The notes: generated by a model from the sequence alone, not told the origin. A stretch of 64,000 bases of DNA from Dyadobacter sp. Leaf189 (GCF_001424405.1 NZ_LMPS01000001.1:1671999-1735998); one strand, 5' to 3'; numbered from the stretch's first letter, positions 44,723 to 55,219 are shown. Made by a program: numbers and translations.

Positions 44723-45002
44723 ACACAGTCAGTACGCAAATTCTGTTTGCGAAAACTGTGCACTTTGATTTAATAAAATAGATTATTAATTAGTAAATTA
44801 TTTGTATTTTAAAATATAAACTGTTGATTTAAAGGCAAGTTGAATTGTGTGGGCAAGTTGAAGTATTGCCATTTCATAAAATTTTCAATCCGAAATGGCG
44901 GTAAGGCGAAGGAAATGTTACTATACAGTCACAATGCAGAATTAAATGCTTGTGATCCAATCATTTCCTTACTTAAACAAAACCCTTTTGCAGCCTTTGC
45001 CT
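44723..45002 (+). other. Long AT-rich leader before susC
   Basis: This is a 280-nt gap between FecR and SusC genes, very A/T-rich from about 44760 to 44830. It probably holds the ECF-dependent promoter of the susC operon and a long 5' leader. I found no convincing -7/-33 pair, hairpin or small gene. A frame that would extend SusC to 44946 gives no better signal peptide. Confidence 0.4.
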
Positions 45003-48000
45003 ATGAAACGATTAATTATTACACTCAAACTTTTTGCGCTTTGCAGTTGCTTCCTGGCACAGGCAACCGCGCAGTCCATTGCACTTTCGCGGGTGGACAA
45101 AGTCACTGCTCCCAAAAGCGACGTGGAGCAAGCCGTCACGCTGGAAAGCAAGTTGAGGGACCTCGAAAAGCAGTTTAATGTATCCTTTCTTTACAATTCC
45201 GGGTACGTGGCCGGCATCAAAATCAAGGATTCAGGAAAAGCATCGTCCCTTGAATCTTACCTCAAAAGGATCCTTGAACCCAACAAACTGGCATTCCGGA
45301 AATTGAGGGACAACTTCTATGTGATCTACACCAAAGAAGAGATCGAAGACAGGGAAGGGCAGAAGTCACAAAAAGATCAGAACACATCGGGTATTCAGCG
45401 TTCGCAAGCAAATGCGCTCGCTTCTGCTACCAATGTCAATCCGGCTGCATTGACGGTTTCAGGCGTTGTTGCGGATGCGGTTACTGGAGAGCCGCTACCC
45501 GGAGCAAGTATCATTATCAAAAATACAAGCAACGGAACAACCACCGATAACACAGGTCACTATACGTTGTCCAATGTACCTGAGGATGGTACGCTGGTTT
45601 TCTCTTTCATCGGTTACCTCTCGTCTGAACTTCCGGTCGATGGAAGATCGGTTATTGACATGAAGCTGTCGGCTGATTCGAAGGCACTTTCGGAAGTGGT
45701 CGTGGTAGGTTACGGTTCTGTTTCCAAGAAAGATGTTACCGGTGCAGTCTCCTCTGTGGGCGGAAGCGAAATCCAGAACATGCCGCTTCGCACCGCATCT
45801 GATGCATTGCAGGGCAAAGCGGCCGGAGTAATGGTGACGCAGAGCAGTGGTAGTCCGGGATCTGCCGGCGTGGTGCGGATCCGCGGTATTGGTTCGATCA
45901 ATAATTCAAATGAGCCTTTGTACATCGTTGATGGTCTTCCGCAAAGCGGGATCGGCTGGCTTAACCCGAATGATATCGAGACGATGGATATTCACAAGGA
46001 TGCTTCGGCTGCTGCTATTTACGGATCACGTGCTTCAAATGGATTGGTGATTATCACCACCAAAAGAGGTACCAAATCTGAATCTGTGAATGTTTCATTT
46101 GACAGCTATTATGGGCTGCAATCGCCTTGGAAACGCCCTCACATGCTGAATGCAGAGGAGTTTATCACATACAAAAACCGCGCTGCCGAGGCAGTGGGCG
46201 TCACTCCGCCGATTTCTCCTTCCATGAAGGAACAGGCGCTGGCATTTGTGCGCGCCAATACCGGACAGGAAGGTACCGACTGGTGGAAATACATCACACA
46301 GAAAAACGCGCCGGTGCAGAGCTACAACATTACTGTATCGGGTGGAAGCAGGAAAGTGGATTTTGCTTCATCGGTAGGTTACATGGATCAGAAGGGGATT
46401 GTGCGCGGGTCCGACTATCGCCGTATTTCGTGGCGAAATAATGTGAATGCTGATATTAATGAGCGTGTGCGGCTTGGAAGCAACATAGCTGTCGTATACG
46501 AAAGCCGTCGGAATATCGACGAGAACAATCCATTCTCCGGTACCATATTCAGCGCGATGACTGCCGATCCGATCACGCCGGTTTACCGGGATAACCTTAC
46601 CAATATCCCTTCCTTTTACCAGACGATCATGCAGAATTATGATGCGAGCAATGCATTTTCAAAGTATGCAGGTGTACTCTATTCTAACAAGCCAAACCCG
46701 GTTGGTCAGATCGAAAGAATGCGCCAAAGTATCTGGGAAGGGATCAGCTTGAAAGGCGGCGCCAATCTGGAAGTGAAGATCATCGAGCCGCTTAAATTCC
46801 GGAGTAATTTCGGTCTGGATATCAACCGTGCATTGTCGAATGGATTTACGCCGCAATACTATCTCAATGGATATGATTACAGTAACTTCAACACGGTGAG
46901 CAATTATTCCTATTGGTCCAATTACTTTGTTTGGGAAAATACGCTGGCTTTTGATCAGGTGTGGGGCCAGCACCGCGTGAATGCGCTGGTGGGTACATCG
47001 GCGGAGCAAACAAAAGGACTTGAATATGGTGCATCCAAGCAAGGTGTCGTGAACAACGATCCTGATATGCGGATCATCAACTCCGCTACCATCAACCCGG
47101 CTGCCTCAGGTTATACTTACTCGAATGCACTGAATTCATTCTTCGGAAGGGTAAGCTATTCGTACGGAGGCCGCTACGTTCTGACAGCCAATGTGCGCCG
47201 CGACGGGACTTCACGCTTTGCAAAAGATTACCGCTGGGGCACTTTCCCCTCCGTTTCCGCCGCATGGAACTTTACTCAGGAAAGCTTCATCAAAGACGCC
47301 GCTCCGAAATGGCTGACGAGCGGAAAGCTGCGGGCGAGCTATGGTATGATAGGAAACCAGAATGTATCTAACGGTGCGTATCTATCGACTTATGGAAACA
47401 ATGGGCGCTATCTTTTTGGAAATAATACAACGGCTTACCTGGGTGCAGGCCGGAGCAGCATTGGAAATGCTATGCTGCAATGGGAAACCTCCACGCAGAC
47501 TGATCTGGGTTTAGATCTTGCATTCCTGGATGGTAAGCTCAATTTCACTGCCGATTATTTTAATAAGGCAATCGATAACATGCTGCTCATTGTCCCGTTG
47601 CCGACCACGCTGGGATATCCCAACTCGCCCTGGTCGAATGCAGGTAAAATGGTGAACAAAGGCTGGGAATTTGCAGTTGGATACGACAATGCGGTTGGTG
47701 ATTTTCAGTATGGCATTAAGGCGACTTTCTCGACTTTTACCAATAAAGTGACTACACTGGGCGGCGGCGAGCCGATCTATTCCACAGCCCACCTGGGTGA
47801 AACGATCAGCAAAACAGAAGAAGGAATGCCAGTAGGTTATTACCTGGGCTGGCTGACCGACGGGATTTTCCAAACACAGGACGAGGTAAATGCAAGTCCG
47901 CAAAATGGGCTTTCTTCCCCCGGCGACATCCGTTTCCGCAACATAAATGGTGACAACATTCTGAATGCTGACGACCGCACGAAAATCGGGAACCCCTGGC

Positions 48001-48494
48001 CGGATTTCATTTATGGTTTTACGGTGAATGCAGCTTACAAAGGATTTGATCTGAGCGCATTCATCCAGGGCTCGCAGGGAAACGACGTCATGAACATCCT
48101 GCGTTACGACACCGAGGCCGGAACAGGCTGGTACAATGCACCGAAAGGTTTTCTTGAAAAAGCTTGGAATGGTCCGGGTAGCACAAACGAGTATTATAAA
48201 ATCTCGCAGAATGCAGGTCTTAACACGAATGTGTCCTCTTATTTTGTGGAAGACGGATCTTACATGCGGATGAAAAACATCCAGCTGGGTTACAGCCTTC
48301 CGGCCGGTCTTTTACAAAAGGTTAAGACCAAGCAGGTGCGGTTGTATGTAGGCGCTCAAAACCTTTTTACCATCACCAAATACAGCGGACTTGATCCTGA
48401 AATGGGATCAACAGACCCTAAGTTGATGGGTATCGACCAGGGGTATTTCCCTCAGGCGCGCACCTGGATGTTTGGTATCAATGCGAAATTTTAA
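45003..48494 (+). CDS. SusC/RagA family TonB-linked outer-membrane protein with STN domain
   Basis: The start is set at the ATG at 45003, giving signal peptide MKRLIITLKLFALCSCFLAQ. Order of domains: STN signalling domain (LEKQFNVSFLYNSGYVAGIK), carboxypeptidase-regulatory-like domain (VSGVVADAVTGEPLPGASII), plug (SEVVVVGYGSVSKKDVTGAV, then the VRIRGIGSINNSNEPLYIVD box) and a 22-strand-type barrel up to the terminal Phe (FGINAKF). It imports a ligand, probably an oligosaccharide or glycoside, using TonB energy together with the SusD lipoprotein. The STN domain links it to the FecR/ECF pair upstream. Length is about 1163 residues. Confidence 0.97.
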   Translation: MKRLIITLKLFALCSCFLAQATAQSIALSRVDKVTAPKSDVEQAVTLESKLRDLEKQFNVSFLYNSGYVAGIKIKDSGKASSLESYLKRILEPNKLAFRKLRDNFYVIYTKEEIEDREGQKSQKDQNTSGIQRSQANALASATNVNPAALTVSGVVADAVTGEPLPGASIIIKNTSNGTTTDNTGHYTLSNVPEDGTLVFSFIGYLSSELPVDGRSVIDMKLSADSKALSEVVVVGYGSVSKKDVTGAVSSVGGSEIQNMPLRTASDALQGKAAGVMVTQSSGSPGSAGVVRIRGIGSINNSNEPLYIVDGLPQSGIGWLNPNDIETMDIHKDASAAAIYGSRASNGLVIITTKRGTKSESVNVSFDSYYGLQSPWKRPHMLNAEEFITYKNRAAEAVGVTPPISPSMKEQALAFVRANTGQEGTDWWKYITQKNAPVQSYNITVSGGSRKVDFASSVGYMDQKGIVRGSDYRRISWRNNVNADINERVRLGSNIAVVYESRRNIDENNPFSGTIFSAMTADPITPVYRDNLTNIPSFYQTIMQNYDASNAFSKYAGVLYSNKPNPVGQIERMRQSIWEGISLKGGANLEVKIIEPLKFRSNFGLDINRALSNGFTPQYYLNGYDYSNFNTVSNYSYWSNYFVWENTLAFDQVWGQHRVNALVGTSAEQTKGLEYGASKQGVVNNDPDMRIINSATINPAASGYTYSNALNSFFGRVSYSYGGRYVLTANVRRDGTSRFAKDYRWGTFPSVSAAWNFTQESFIKDAAPKWLTSGKLRASYGMIGNQNVSNGAYLSTYGNNGRYLFGNNTTAYLGAGRSSIGNAMLQWETSTQTDLGLDLAFLDGKLNFTADYFNKAIDNMLLIVPLPTTLGYPNSPWSNAGKMVNKGWEFAVGYDNAVGDFQYGIKATFSTFTNKVTTLGGGEPIYSTAHLGETISKTEEGMPVGYYLGWLTDGIFQTQDEVNASPQNGLSSPGDIRFRNINGDNILNADDRTKIGNPWPDFIYGFTVNAAYKGFDLSAFIQGSQGNDVMNILRYDTEAGTGWYNAPKGFLEKAWNGPGSTNEYYKISQNAGLNTNVSSYFVEDGSYMRMKNIQLGYSLPAGLLQKVKTKQVRLYVGAQNLFTITKYSGLDPEMGSTDPKLMGIDQGYFPQARTWMFGINAKF

Positions 48495-48537
48495 ATAAAT
48501 CCACTCTCGAAAATATTCTTAAAACAGGAATAGAAAT

Positions 48538-50139
48538 ATGAAAAAATTATCATTCATGATGCTTGTATGGTGCCTGGTTATGACCGGCACATCCTGCTCC
48601 GATGAGTTTTTAGACCGTACCCCACCGGGTAACCTGACTGACGAAACCTTCTACAAATCACCAGATGCCGGTTTTAAATCACTGATCACCTGTTACCGCG
48701 GATTTTACGATTTCTGGGGTTATGAGGCTGCACGTGCCGAATTGGGCAATATGACCACCGACGACAGCGACAAAGGCGGCTCGGATGCAGGTGACCGCCC
48801 GTTCGTAACCGACCTGGGTTTTGGCCGTGCGATCGCATCCAATGAAACGCTTACGGGTTACTGGACAGCACGTTACAATGCGATCGGAAATTGCAATGTG
48901 GCATTGGAAAAATTACCCGCAGCGGATCTGATCGATGCGAGCGGAGCGCCGCTGGACGAGACCCTGAAAAACCGCTATCTGGACGAAATCCGCTTTTTAA
49001 GAGCGATGTTTTACTTTGAGCTGGCCGAAGTTTTCGGGGGCGTGCCTTTGGTGACAAAAACGCTCACCGTGGATGACCGCACGAAACTGAACCGCGCTTC
49101 AAGCAAAGAAATATTTGCATTCATCGAATCGGAACTGCTGGCAGTTAGCAGTGACCCGGCCATGCTCTCGGCCACGAGCATTCAGCCTGGCGAGATCGGG
49201 AGAGCGACCAGGGAAGCGGCGCTGGCTCTGTTGGCACGGACTTATCTGTTTTTTGCCAAAGATGATGTTGCATTATATGCAAAAGCCCGTGACGCAGCCA
49301 AGAAAGTAATCGACTCCAAGGCATTTGCGCTGCATCCGCAATTCCAGGAAATTTTTCTGGAACATGGTTACAAGACCAAAGAAGCCGTGTTTTCCATTAT
49401 CATGGGCGATGATCCCGCTATTCCTATTTACGGCAGTACAACTCCTGTATATTGCTCGCCACGCGGGGCAACAGGTGGCTGGGGCTTTGATATGCCTACG
49501 CAGGACCTGGTAAATGAGTTTGAGCCGGGTGATCCGCGTTTACTCTTCACCGTAATCCAGCCGGGTGATGTGTTCCCAAAAGTAAATGGAACGAAAGAAG
49601 TCCTGGACTTTTCCACTTATCCTAACACAGGTTACCACAACAGGAAAGTGTACCTCCCCGAAGTACGGCGCGGCCAGGGTTGGGGAAATGACGCGTGGAC
49701 TTACCATCCGATCCGTTATGCCGACGTGCTGCTGATGTATGCAGAAGCATTGATTGAAAGCGGAGGCAGCAAAGCCGAAGCCGCAGATTATATCAACCAG
49801 GTTCGCAAGCGTGCTTCGGGCAGCATGAGAAAAGATGTGGAAGCCGTGTCAAGGGTTACGAGCATTGCCGAGAAAGCTTTGCCGGATGTGAAGGCAACCG
49901 ACGATCTGCGCAAGGCGGTCCGCCACGAACGCCGCGTGGAGCTCGCTATGGAATACCATCGGTTGTTTGACCTTATCCGGTGGAATTCATTGGTAGAAAC
50001 CATGAAGACCTATTCTCAGAAACCTGCGTCCAACGGCAAGGGGAATAATTTTACTGCGGGGAAAAATGAAGTCTTCCCTGTTCCGCAAATTGAGATAGAC
50101 AGATCAGGCGGATCTATCACCCAAAATCCTAATTATTAA
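48538..50139 (+). CDS. SusD/RagB family nutrient-binding lipoprotein
   Basis: A lipoprotein signal with Cys20 (MTGTSCSDEFLD). The SusD hallmarks are FLDRTPPGNLTDETFYKSPD at the start, TPR-like helices (LDEIRFLRAMFYFELAEVFG), and the C-terminal RHERRVELAMEYHRLFDLIR and SQNP-like end (ITQNPNY). It caps the SusC barrel at the cell surface and binds the substrate. It starts 43 nt after susC and is followed by a strong hairpin. At 533 residues its length is normal. Confidence 0.97.
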   Translation: MKKLSFMMLVWCLVMTGTSCSDEFLDRTPPGNLTDETFYKSPDAGFKSLITCYRGFYDFWGYEAARAELGNMTTDDSDKGGSDAGDRPFVTDLGFGRAIASNETLTGYWTARYNAIGNCNVALEKLPAADLIDASGAPLDETLKNRYLDEIRFLRAMFYFELAEVFGGVPLVTKTLTVDDRTKLNRASSKEIFAFIESELLAVSSDPAMLSATSIQPGEIGRATREAALALLARTYLFFAKDDVALYAKARDAAKKVIDSKAFALHPQFQEIFLEHGYKTKEAVFSIIMGDDPAIPIYGSTTPVYCSPRGATGGWGFDMPTQDLVNEFEPGDPRLLFTVIQPGDVFPKVNGTKEVLDFSTYPNTGYHNRKVYLPEVRRGQGWGNDAWTYHPIRYADVLLMYAEALIESGGSKAEAADYINQVRKRASGSMRKDVEAVSRVTSIAEKALPDVKATDDLRKAVRHERRVELAMEYHRLFDLIRWNSLVETMKTYSQKPASNGKGNNFTAGKNEVFPVPQIEIDRSGGSITQNPNY

Positions 50140-50144
50140 AGATT

Positions 50145-50179
50145 ACAGACTTGCCACATTAAAGATGTGGCAAGTCTGT
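50145..50179 (+). terminator. Perfect 15-bp hairpin after susD
   Basis: ACAGACTTGCCACAT (50145-50159) pairs with ATGTGGCAAGTCTGT (50165-50179) around a TAAAG loop. A short T-rich stretch follows. It may end the susCD transcript or lower read-through into the dehydrogenase gene 56 nt further on. Confidence 0.8.
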
Positions 50180-50234
50180 GTTTCTACATTGTAAATTAGT
50201 CCGACGTATCTGACTGATCAGTAACATACCTAAT

Positions 50235-52940
50235 ATGTTTCAAGTGAAAAAAATCTTGTATTTGAGCGGGTTGCTGTCGATCGGCCTGTTAAGCATTGCC
50301 TCCGCTCCGAAAAAGGAACAGTCGCTGTTCAGGGCTGTTGATCCCCGGCAATCTGTTCCGGTCAATGTGCCGGATTCGAGCCGGTTTACCTACACAACGA
50401 TTGTCTCGGGCTTAGATGAGCCTATGGAAATGGCCATTTTACCAAATTACGACATTGTTGTGGCGGAGAGGAAAGGCGGCGTCCGCTACTTTGATAACAA
50501 GACCAAGGAACTCTCGACCATCTCTCAGTTCAATGTTTTCAGCGGCATTGAGGACGGTTTGCTCGGGGTAGCCGCAGATCCTGATTTCAAGAATAACAAC
50601 TGGATCTACTTCTACTATGGCGTCGGCGGCGACAGGCACGTCAGTCAGTTAACGCGCTTTGAACTGAAAGGCCGTAAGTTGATCCAGGAGTCTAAAAAGG
50701 TGTTGCTCGAAGTGCCAACCCAGCGACAGTATTGCTGCCATTCAGCCGGTTACCTCACTTTCGATTCAGCCGGATTTTTATATTTGTCAATTGGCGACAA
50801 TACCAATGCAGAAGAAATCGAAGGACATAACCCGATAGATGAAAGACCGGGAAGAGAATTGGCGGACGATCAGGCATCGACGGCTAACAGCAATGATTTT
50901 CGGGGAAAAATTCTGCGGATCAAGCCGGAGGCGGATGGAACTTACAGTATTCCTGACGGTAATTTGTTTCCAAAAGACGGTTCACTTGGCAAGCCGGAAA
51001 TTTTTGCAATGGGGGTGAGAAATCCATTCAGGATGTCGGTAGACCCAAAAACCAAGTACGTGTACTGGGGAGATGTGGGCCCGGACACTGAAGTTCCGGC
51101 CAGTGAGGGCAAGCTGAGCTATGACGAGATCAACCAGGCACGCAAGCCGGGCTTTTTTGGATATCCCTATTTCCTGGGTGATAACGAGGTTTTTCCGGAC
51201 TATGATTTTGAAACAAAAAAAGAAGGCCCCGGAAAAGATCCGAAACGCCCGATCAACGATTCGCCGAATAATACGGGCGTGAAAGAATTGCCAGCCGCAC
51301 AGCCTGCATTCATCTGGTATGGAAAAGGCCCTTCGAAAAAGTGGCCGTTGGTGGAAAAAGGAGGAGCGAGCGCCATGGCTGGCCCGGTGTATTACAGTGA
51401 TCTTTACCCCAATGCGCCCTACAAACTGCCCGAGTATTACAGCGGGAAGCTATTTATCTACGATTGGATCAGAAAGTGGATCATGGCTGTCACAATGGAT
51501 AAAGAGGGGAATTATGTAAGTATGGAGCCTTTTCTGCCTCAACTGAAAGTGGTGGCACCCATGGACATGCAGATCGCCCCGGATGGAGCCGTTTACCTGC
51601 TGGCTTATGGTACCAACTGGTTTGCAAGAAACACCGATTCTGGGATCATCCGGGTTGAATATTCGGAAGGTAACCGCAATCCGGTTGCTTCATTGAAAAT
51701 CGACAAGACAATAGGAGCGGCCCCGCTTACTGTCGCGTTGTCGGCCAAAGATTCAAAAGACTTTGACGCGGGTGACAAGCTTTCCTATTCCTGGAAAATC
51801 GGTGGTAAAACTGCTGCCGGCAAAGAGTTGAAGCACACATTCAGCAAGCCCGGAACTTACAATGTAGTATTAACCGTGTTCGACCAGAATGGCGGCAAAG
51901 GAACAGCCACCACGCAGGTAAAAGTAGGGAATACGCCTCCCGACGTGACGATAGCAACAAACGCAAACCGCACCTTTTACTGGGATAATTCAGCATTTGA
52001 CTACCAGGTAAAGGTGAGCGATAAGGAAGACGGAAAGGTTGATCAGCAGCGTGTAAAAGTGAGCTTCAATTACCTGCTCTATGGAAAAGACCTCGCCGGC
52101 GCCCTGACCTCCGACGGGGAAACCGATCTCCGTTATGCAAGCACCGCTAAGCTGTACGCTTCGCTGGACTGCAAAGCTTGTCACACACCTGATACCAAAT
52201 CAATCGGACCTGCATTAAAGGAAATCGCTAAAAGATACGCAGGCAAAGAAGGCGCGGATGCGCTTCTCGCCCGCAAGATTATCACTGGCGGAAGTGGTAA
52301 CTGGGGATCGTATCCCATGCCGCCGCACGCAGATTTATCAGAAACGAATGCAAAGGAAATAGCGGGCTATATTCTATCAATGGGACAGGCAACACAGAAG
52401 ACGCCTTTGTCGAACAGCATAAAGCTTACCGAGCACATTGGAAAAGGAAATGAAGGCGCCTACGTTTTGCAAGCGTCGTATGCAGATAAAGGTGCAAACG
52501 GCATTGAATCCCTGAAAACCGCCAGCCATATTGTACTTAAAAATCCCCTGATCCAGCTGGAGGATTACCATGAAGGCAATGTAAATGTGGTGATCGCCAC
52601 CAGAAACACGGGATATATTTCGTACATCGCTCACATTACCGATGGTAAGTACACCCGCTTCAATGCCATTGATCTGAACCATGTTAAGGCGATCCGGTTC
52701 CGCATTCAGGAGCAGGGAATCGGCGGAACTATCGAAGTTCGGCAGGGTTCTAAGGATGGTTTGCTGCTGGGAAGCTTGAAAGTGCCGGAAGGGAAAGTTG
52801 CAGATCCGAAGACGGATTGGAAGGAATTAGTAATGCCCGTTACCCCGTCCAAAGGAGTTCACGATCTGTTCTTTGTTTTTAAAAATGAAAACAAAAAAGG
52901 TCCGCTGTTCCATATTGACTGGATGTATTTTGAAAATTGA
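50235..52940 (+). CDS. Secreted PQQ-type sugar dehydrogenase with PKD, cytochrome c and C-terminal domain
   Basis: A multidomain periplasmic or surface protein of 901 residues. After a signal peptide, residues about 50-475 form a glucose/sorbosone dehydrogenase-type beta-propeller (GLDEPMEMAILPNYDIVVAE, CCHSAGYLTFDSAGFLYLSI, FAMGVRNPFRMSVDPKT). A PKD domain follows (about 480-570, AAPLTVALSAKDSKDFD). A class I cytochrome c has heme motif CKACH at 646-650 and a Met ligand near 695 (YPMPPH). The last 150 residues look like a carbohydrate-binding module. Electrons from sugar oxidation could pass directly to the fused heme. It is placed between susCD and the Gfo/Idh/MocA gene, so oxidation of the imported or bound sugar is likely. 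Confidence 0.9.
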   Translation: MFQVKKILYLSGLLSIGLLSIASAPKKEQSLFRAVDPRQSVPVNVPDSSRFTYTTIVSGLDEPMEMAILPNYDIVVAERKGGVRYFDNKTKELSTISQFNVFSGIEDGLLGVAADPDFKNNNWIYFYYGVGGDRHVSQLTRFELKGRKLIQESKKVLLEVPTQRQYCCHSAGYLTFDSAGFLYLSIGDNTNAEEIEGHNPIDERPGRELADDQASTANSNDFRGKILRIKPEADGTYSIPDGNLFPKDGSLGKPEIFAMGVRNPFRMSVDPKTKYVYWGDVGPDTEVPASEGKLSYDEINQARKPGFFGYPYFLGDNEVFPDYDFETKKEGPGKDPKRPINDSPNNTGVKELPAAQPAFIWYGKGPSKKWPLVEKGGASAMAGPVYYSDLYPNAPYKLPEYYSGKLFIYDWIRKWIMAVTMDKEGNYVSMEPFLPQLKVVAPMDMQIAPDGAVYLLAYGTNWFARNTDSGIIRVEYSEGNRNPVASLKIDKTIGAAPLTVALSAKDSKDFDAGDKLSYSWKIGGKTAAGKELKHTFSKPGTYNVVLTVFDQNGGKGTATTQVKVGNTPPDVTIATNANRTFYWDNSAFDYQVKVSDKEDGKVDQQRVKVSFNYLLYGKDLAGALTSDGETDLRYASTAKLYASLDCKACHTPDTKSIGPALKEIAKRYAGKEGADALLARKIITGGSGNWGSYPMPPHADLSETNAKEIAGYILSMGQATQKTPLSNSIKLTEHIGKGNEGAYVLQASYADKGANGIESLKTASHIVLKNPLIQLEDYHEGNVNVVIATRNTGYISYIAHITDGKYTRFNAIDLNHVKAIRFRIQEQGIGGTIEVRQGSKDGLLLGSLKVPEGKVADPKTDWKELVMPVTPSKGVHDLFFVFKNENKKGPLFHIDWMYFEN

Positions 52941-52959
52941 CCCTTACCCGAAAACAGAT

Positions 52960-53943
52960 ATGATGAACAGGCGCAAATTCATTTGCAATACCGCACTTTC
53001 AGCAACAGGAATGATCATCGCCAGCAAAACAATGGCTTTGGGAAGCGACTTTAATGCACCCTCAGGAAAAAGGATCGGCATTATTGGATTGGATACCAGT
53101 CACAGTGAAGTATTTACCCGGATGATCAATGCGGGCGGGGCTGATATGAATGGATACAAAGTAGTGGCTGCTTACCCGCACGGCAGCAAAGACATTGCAT
53201 CGGCGTTGAAAATGAAACCCGATGTGATTAATGCAGTGAAAAGCCTGGGCGTGGAAATCGTGGATTCCATTGAAGAGCTGCTCACAAAAGCAGACGTGAT
53301 TTTACTCGAAAGCAACGACGGAAGGCCCCATTTGGAACAAGCTTTACCCGTTTTTAAGGCCGGTAAACGGACTTTTATTGACAAACCCATTGCTCCCTCC
53401 CTGGAAGGTGCAAAATCCATATTCAAGGCTGCCGCGCAATACAATACGCCCGTTTTCACTTCTTCCGCGCTTCGTTTCGATGCGAGCGTACAGAAAGTAG
53501 CGGGCGGTTCGATCGGCAGCGTAACCGGTGCCGACGTGTACACTCCCGCAGAAATTGACAAAAACCATAGCGACCTCGCCTGGTATGCCATTCATGGTGT
53601 GGAAATGCTTTTTACGGTCATGGGGGCGGGGTGCAAAAGTGTAAGCCGAACATACCAGCAGGGTACAGATCTCACTGTGGGAGTCTGGCAGGACGGCAGA
53701 ATAGGGACAGTAAGGGGAATAAGGAAGGGTTCTGCCAACATAGCAGGCACTGCCTTCGGCGAAAAGGGTATCGCAGCCCTGGGGCCATTTTCCACTTACG
53801 AGCCGCTCGTGAAGGAGATCATCGCATTCTTCGATACGGGAAAGCCGCCGGTGGAAGCCAGCCAGACGCTCGAAATTTTCAGTTTTATCCAGGCTGCGGA
53901 CCAGAGCAGAAAAAGCAACGGGAAAGTTATCCTGTTGTCATAA
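52960..53943 (+). CDS. Gfo/Idh/MocA family oxidoreductase, Tat-type signal
   Basis: The start is set at the tandem ATGs 52960/52963, which gives a twin-arginine-like signal (MNRRKFICNTALSATG). The Rossmann motif is slightly unusual: RIGIIGLDTSHSEVFTRM; then FIDKPIAPSLEGAKSIFKAA, the conserved EKP-like DKP of the family. The C-terminal domain is shorter than in most members. It probably oxidises or isomerises a sugar or sugar acid with bound NAD(P), in the periplasm if the Tat signal is used. It follows the PQQ dehydrogenase gene by 19 nt. Confidence 0.87.
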   Translation: MMNRRKFICNTALSATGMIIASKTMALGSDFNAPSGKRIGIIGLDTSHSEVFTRMINAGGADMNGYKVVAAYPHGSKDIASALKMKPDVINAVKSLGVEIVDSIEELLTKADVILLESNDGRPHLEQALPVFKAGKRTFIDKPIAPSLEGAKSIFKAAAQYNTPVFTSSALRFDASVQKVAGGSIGSVTGADVYTPAEIDKNHSDLAWYAIHGVEMLFTVMGAGCKSVSRTYQQGTDLTVGVWQDGRIGTVRGIRKGSANIAGTAFGEKGIAALGPFSTYEPLVKEIIAFFDTGKPPVEASQTLEIFSFIQAADQSRKSNGKVILLS

Positions 53944-53998
53944 ATTCAAATGGTGGCATAACGTAAGATCTATAAAGAGCAATTACCTTAAGCCTGCT

Positions 53999-55219
53999 AT
54001 GGCGCAAATTCCTTTATCCTCCACTTACTCAGGCGCAGACAGCGGGCAACAGAACTATGTGCCCGCACTTGCTGCATTGGGCGTGCTGTATTTTATGATG
54101 GGGCTGATTACCTGTTTGAACGACACGCTGGTGCCTTTCTTCAAAAACAGTTTCAGCCTCACCTATACGCAGTCGGCATTGGTGCAGTTTTACTTCTTTT
54201 TTACCTACGGAATTGTGTCCATTCCTGCGGGTTCATTGGTGGAGAAATTTGGCTATAAACGCAGTATGGTGTTGGGCTTTCTGGTTGCGGCGTCCGGTAC
54301 ATTCCTGTTTTTTCCGGCGTCGATCATGCACCATTATAACCTGTTCCTGGCTGCATTGTTTGTACTGGCGATCGGGATTGTGATTCTGCAGGTAGCGGCC
54401 AATCCTTACATCAGCATACTCGGCCCGGCTCAGACAGCTTCTTCCAGACTGACCCTCATTCAGGGAATTGGTTCGCTGGGCACCACCATCGCCCCGCTTC
54501 TTGGTTCCTGGCTGATCCTCGATTCGGCAGCCCCGGGGCCGCAAACCAGTGACGCGGTGCGCCTGCCTTACCTGGGTATTACCGCATTGTTGGTCCTCAT
54601 TGCTACCATTGTTTCTCGTCTGCGCTTGCCCGACCTGCGGTCACGTCCCGATCAGGTAAAGGAAACCGGCTCAGTCTTCGGCTTCCGTAACCTTAAATTC
54701 GGAGTGATCGCCTTGTTCTGTTACGTCGGCGCCGAAGTGTCAATCGGCTCTTTTCTGACCAATTACATTGTAGATATCCTGGCGGTCAGCGAGAAGCTGG
54801 CCAACAGCTTTGTCGCATTTTATTGGGGAGGTATGCTGGTAGGCCGGTTTTTAGGCGCCGGGTTGCTTAAATTTCTGAGACCGTCGCTGGTACTGGCGAT
54901 TTGCGCGTTATGCGCCTTTTTATTGATCCTGATTTCCATTAACACCGGAGGGTACCTGGCAGTCTGGACGATGATCGCGGTGGGTCTGTTTAACTCCGTA
55001 ATGTTTGCTACGATCTTTTCACTGTCACTTTCGGGCGTAGAAAGCTATGCGACAAAAGCGTCCGGCTGGCTTTCAACGGCCATTGTCGGAGGAGCTGTGG
55101 TGTCTTTTGCGCAGGGTTGGCTGATCGATCATTATAGCTGGGGGATTGCATTTATCCTGCCTTTGATCTGTTATTCTTATGTACTGTTCTTTGGTTTGAG
55201 CGGGCACAAGCAAATGTAA
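53999..55219 (+). CDS. Sugar MFS transporter (FucP-like)
   Basis: The protein has 406 residues with about twelve membrane segments: LGVLYFMMGLITCLNDTLVP in the first, the loop motif EKFGYKRSMVLGFLVAASGT, then VLAIGIVILQVAANPYISIL, which is characteristic of the fucose/glucose-galactose:H+ symporter group (FHS family). It would bring the processed sugar across the inner membrane. It sits between the Gfo/Idh/MocA and ROK genes and completes the route: SusCD at the outer membrane, oxidation in the periplasm, MFS at the inner membrane. Confidence 0.93.
   Translation: MAQIPLSSTYSGADSGQQNYVPALAALGVLYFMMGLITCLNDTLVPFFKNSFSLTYTQSALVQFYFFFTYGIVSIPAGSLVEKFGYKRSMVLGFLVAASGTFLFFPASIMHHYNLFLAALFVLAIGIVILQVAANPYISILGPAQTASSRLTLIQGIGSLGTTIAPLLGSWLILDSAAPGPQTSDAVRLPYLGITALLVLIATIVSRLRLPDLRSRPDQVKETGSVFGFRNLKFGVIALFCYVGAEVSIGSFLTNYIVDILAVSEKLANSFVAFYWGGMLVGRFLGAGLLKFLRPSLVLAICALCAFLLILISINTGGYLAVWTMIAVGLFNSVMFATIFSLSLSGVESYATKASGWLSTAIVGGAVVSFAQGWLIDHYSWGIAFILPLICYSYVLFFGLSGHKQM

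Noticed and set aside
44946..45002. Longer SusC start at 44946
   Set aside because: The extra 19 residues do not improve the signal peptide, while MKRLIITLKLFALC at 45003 is a typical one.
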